Positions 23,128-25,133 of a DNA stretch of 25,133 nucleotides are shown here, piece after piece. The position numbers were made by a program, and so were the translations under genes. The notes under the pieces are model-generated. The model was given only the letters and a program-made list of their open reading frames with translations, searched no databases and was not told the DNA's origin. The stretch's first letter is position 1, and each line of letters starts with the position of its first letter. Source of the stretch: an uncultured Chlorobiota bacterium (GTDB taxonomy: Bacteria > Bacteroidota > Ignavibacteria > UBA10030 > UBA6906); assembly GCA_900696645.1 (NCBI GenBank), contig CAADGV010000022.1:1-25133 (forward strand). Reading direction: 5' to 3'.

Positions 23128-23649
23128 CTATTCATCTTGCTTCTGGCCTCTTGCCTCAAACTTCTCCCACTCAGATCTGTACAGAATACTTCTCGAATCA
23201 ACCGCCCGATCTATCGCAAGTACACCGTTCAGATGGTCAATCTCATGCTGCAATAGTTCTGAAAGTGCCCCGCTGGCTTTGAGGGTCTTCTTCACCCCCA
23301 TTTCATTCTGATACCGGATTTCAATAGAATAGTGCCGCTTGACCTTCACGAGAAGATTGGGAAAGCTGAAGCAATCATCCCACAATGAGAAGAGCCGCTT
23401 GCTTCGCCTAATAATTGTGGGATTAATGATAGCAAGAGGTTCAACGATGTGAATGAAAACGATGCGTTGCGTTACGCCAATTTGTGGGGCGGCAATGCCT
23501 CGCCCAAAGCCGTTGCGTTTTCTGAAGTCATGCAACGTATCCCGCAAATCGGCCACAATTCTGCGCAGTTGAATCGAGTCGAATTCCGTCACCGGTTTGC
23601 ACTTTTGCCTCAGAACAGGGTTCCCGAGCAGCAGGATTTCTCTTTTCAT
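23128..23649 (-). CDS. peptide deformylase (variant motif 2)
   Basis: ATG 23649 was chosen because AGGAGG is 5 nt upstream and the family begins with MKREILLLGNPVLRQ. The 173-residue protein has motif 1 as GIAAPQIG and motif 3 as QHEIDHLNG, which supply the metal histidines and catalytic glutamate. Motif 2, usually EGCLS, is DDCFS. The metal cysteine is kept but the Glu-Gly before it and the Leu after it are changed. It would remove the formyl group from new proteins, or act as a specialised paralogue. The C-terminus (EARGQKQDE) is encoded by a purine-rich repeat. Confidence 0.88.
   Translation of the reverse strand: MKREILLLGNPVLRQKCKPVTEFDSIQLRRIVADLRDTLHDFRKRNGFGRGIAAPQIGVTQRIVFIHIVEPLAIINPTIIRRSKRLFSLWDDCFSFPNLLVKVKRHYSIEIRYQNEMGVKKTLKASGALSELLQHEIDHLNGVLAIDRAVDSRSILYRSEWEKFEARGQKQDE
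23134..23156. repeat. purine-rich repeat, right flank of the four-helix-bundle gene
   Basis: On the minus strand this reads GAGGCAAGAGGCCAGAAGC then AAGA, sharing AGAAGCAAGA with the left flank in opposite orientation. It encodes the last residues of the deformylase. Confidence 0.5.
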
Positions 23650-23776
23650 ACATTCCTCCTGTCGCAAAGTACGCGAGTTCTGCATGAAAAGAAATCGCAT
23701 GCAACTTTGCAGACCGGCAAGCGTTAGCAGTACTCGTTCACTCAAACCGCTTTACAACAATCTTACCGGAGGAGTC

Positions 23777-24703
23777 ATGATGCGATCAATGCAAGGTCTC
23801 TTGAGTATCGTCCTCGCGCTTCTATTTGTTTCTGTACAAATACTTCATGCCGGTGACGGCAAGGCACCTGAGCAGATGCTTGTCACGACTGATTGGCTGC
23901 ACAAGCATCTCAGCGATCCTTCGATTGTCATTCTCCACGTCGCCTTCGCAAAAAGTGAGTACCTTGCCGGGCATATTCCCGGTGCCCGTTTGATTCCGTG
24001 GCAATCAATCGTTACGCCGCCGCCACAACCACCGGGGTCGGGCCTTACATCCGAAGTTCCTCCCATCGCTCAACTTGATTCGCTGTTCGAGTCAGCCGGT
24101 GTATCCGACAACTTGCATGTTGTCATCTACGGTTCGGTTGTTTCGGCTGCACGGCTGTTCTGGACGTTGGAGCAGATTGGTTTTGCAGGCAAACTGTCGG
24201 TTTTGGATGGAGGGTTGGATGCATGGCGTGAAGAGAAGCGGCCGCTTTCAACCGACATTCCTGAAATTCGGCGCGGCTCTCTCACAACACATCTCCGCTC
24301 CGACATTGTGGTTGATGCGGATTGGATCATGAATTTTATGAACTCCTCTTCAAAACGGATTGTAGATGCCCGACTTCCCCACTTCTATGCCGGCGCCGAT
24401 TCCGGGGGAATGGCACGAGCCGGACATATTACCGGCGCTGTAAATATTCCCTACACTTCTCTCAACAAAGAGCTGTCGAAGTACAGAGACTTGAAGACGC
24501 TCAAGAGATTGTTTCAGGATGCAGGAGTGATAGAAGGCGAACAGGTGATCGTTTACTGCCATGTCGGACAGACGGCAAGTGTTGTCTATTTCGCTGCCCG
24601 CCTGCTCGGCCATGATGCACGCATTTATGACGGCTCGTTTCAGGATTGGGCAAAGCGGAGTGAGTGTCCGGTTGACACCATGATGACTCCTGATGTGAAG
24701 TAG
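23777..24703 (+). CDS. secreted two-domain rhodanese (sulfurtransferase)
   Basis: ATG 23777 follows GGAGGAG and gives 308 residues. A signal peptide (LLSIVLALLFVSVQILHAG) precedes two rhodanese domains. The first (about 35-155) has the fold motifs YLAGHIPGARLIPW and VLDGGLDAWREEKRPL, but Gly-Ser (VIYGSVVS) stands where an active cysteine loop would be. The second (about 170-300) has RIVDARLPHFY, ARAGHITGAVNIPY and the active loop YCHVGQTA (Cys near 260). This is the usual inactive/active tandem of 3-mercaptopyruvate or thiosulfate sulfurtransferases, here exported to the periplasm. Confidence 0.92.
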   Translation: MMRSMQGLLSIVLALLFVSVQILHAGDGKAPEQMLVTTDWLHKHLSDPSIVILHVAFAKSEYLAGHIPGARLIPWQSIVTPPPQPPGSGLTSEVPPIAQLDSLFESAGVSDNLHVVIYGSVVSAARLFWTLEQIGFAGKLSVLDGGLDAWREEKRPLSTDIPEIRRGSLTTHLRSDIVVDADWIMNFMNSSSKRIVDARLPHFYAGADSGGMARAGHITGAVNIPYTSLNKELSKYRDLKTLKRLFQDAGVIEGEQVIVYCHVGQTASVVYFAARLLGHDARIYDGSFQDWAKRSECPVDTMMTPDVK

Positions 24704-25071
24704 GTCTCCGCAATCACCAAACAACTTGTTTGCGCATGAAGGCTGGGTCGCTTGCTTTTTTCTGTGACAATCTCTAAGTTCCTGCTGTGTGATCACCCTC
24801 TGAAGTACTATCGAATCACACCTGAATCCTGCAAGCAGTCAACACAATGCGGCGACAGCGTTTGATTCGGAGACGCGAAGTCAGCCGGGCATCAAGTAGT
24901 CGATTCCTTTCAGGGTCCTTTCCGTTCTCGTTGTAACATATCAACTACCTTTCAAGCCACTGGTTCTGTTTCGGCAGTACGTCATGTGCCGCGAAGATTT
25001 CTAAGGGCGTTCCACCACAATCACCAACATCACAAAACAATCAACCAATCACAAACCAGAGAGGATCTCTT
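24704..25071. other. intergenic region
   Basis: These 368 nt hold no gene I can support. A small perfect inverted repeat, CAAACAACTTGTTTG (24718-24732), follows the rhodanese stop, and a T-run lies near 24755, which may help end that transcript. The next gene is preceded by AGAGAGGATCTCT, in which the ribosome site can pair with the bases next to it. Confidence 0.5.
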
Positions 25072-25133
25072 ATGAGACACTTTTCCCTTCTCGTTGCAGT
25101 TTTGGCACTTGCTATCACCGTGGGGGTTGGACA
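25072..25133 (+). CDS. exported protein, N-terminus only (runs off the window)
   Basis: ATG 25072 opens MRHFSLLVAVLALAITVGVG, a typical signal peptide, and stays open to the window end. AGAGAGG lies 7 nt upstream. Only 20 codons are visible, so the product cannot be named. Confidence 0.6.
   Translation, partial: MRHFSLLVAVLALAITVGVG

Noticed and set aside
24350-24796. Minus-strand frame at the 3' end of the rhodanese gene
   Set aside because: It overlaps conserved rhodanese codons, including the active site, and looks like a shadow.

Overview
The window looks like a chromosomal piece from a bacterium of the FCB superphylum. Ignavibacteria, Kapabacteria or other Chlorobi-like lineages fit better than classical Bacteroidia; this placement is an inference. 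The evidence is a protein with a C-terminal type IX secretion sorting domain (19346-21259), several 6-bladed beta-propeller proteins of the kind common in that group, mid-range GC, strong AGGAGG-type ribosome sites, and sigma70-like -35/-10 promoters, which classical Bacteroidia lack. I found no rRNA, tRNA, CRISPR array or transposase.

Region 1 (1-12300, almost all minus strand) is a repetitive accessory island. It carries one complete RND efflux permease, one complete RND membrane-fusion protein, and truncated copies of both. It also has three stand-alone AraC-type DNA-binding proteins plus a trace of a fourth, three small secreted cysteine-rich peptides, three 6-bladed beta-propeller proteins, two CxSC thioredoxin-like proteins, and a MauE-like membrane redox protein. 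Two operons, MauE-peptide-propeller and peptide-propeller, share one promoter design: three tandem 13-bp iterons, 10 bp, a -35 box, 17 bp, a -10 box. Peptide and propeller genes overlap at their stop and start codons. I read this as a repeated secreted cysteine-peptide / propeller / thiol-redox module with its own small AraC-type regulators. It is the best candidate here for an undescribed system; the function is not known.

The same region shows decay and homopolymer effects. The three regulator genes have runs of 7, 9 and 11 G at the same place near their 3' ends. A propeller gene and a CxSC gene are each broken by what looks like a single missing G. The 5' end of the RND permease gene occurs twice more as short remnants, each beside a complete or truncated fusion-protein gene.

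Region 2 (12299-17732) is more ordinary: an EVE protein, a CNNM/CorC-type transporter and a probable outer-membrane barrel in one minus-strand operon; a plus-strand SpoIIE-type phosphatase; a minus-strand operon of two DksA/TraR zinc-finger proteins with a tiny zinc-ribbon protein between them; and a small secreted protein with a split reading frame.

Region 3 (17845-25133) holds a persulfide dioxygenase-like metallo-beta-lactamase fused to a rhodanese, an orphan sorting-domain fragment, a large FG-GAP-type secreted protein, an extended SDR reductase, a four-helix-bundle (bS23/IVP-like) gene bracketed by inverted purine-rich repeats, a peptide deformylase with an altered second motif, a secreted two-domain rhodanese, and the first 20 codons of another exported protein.
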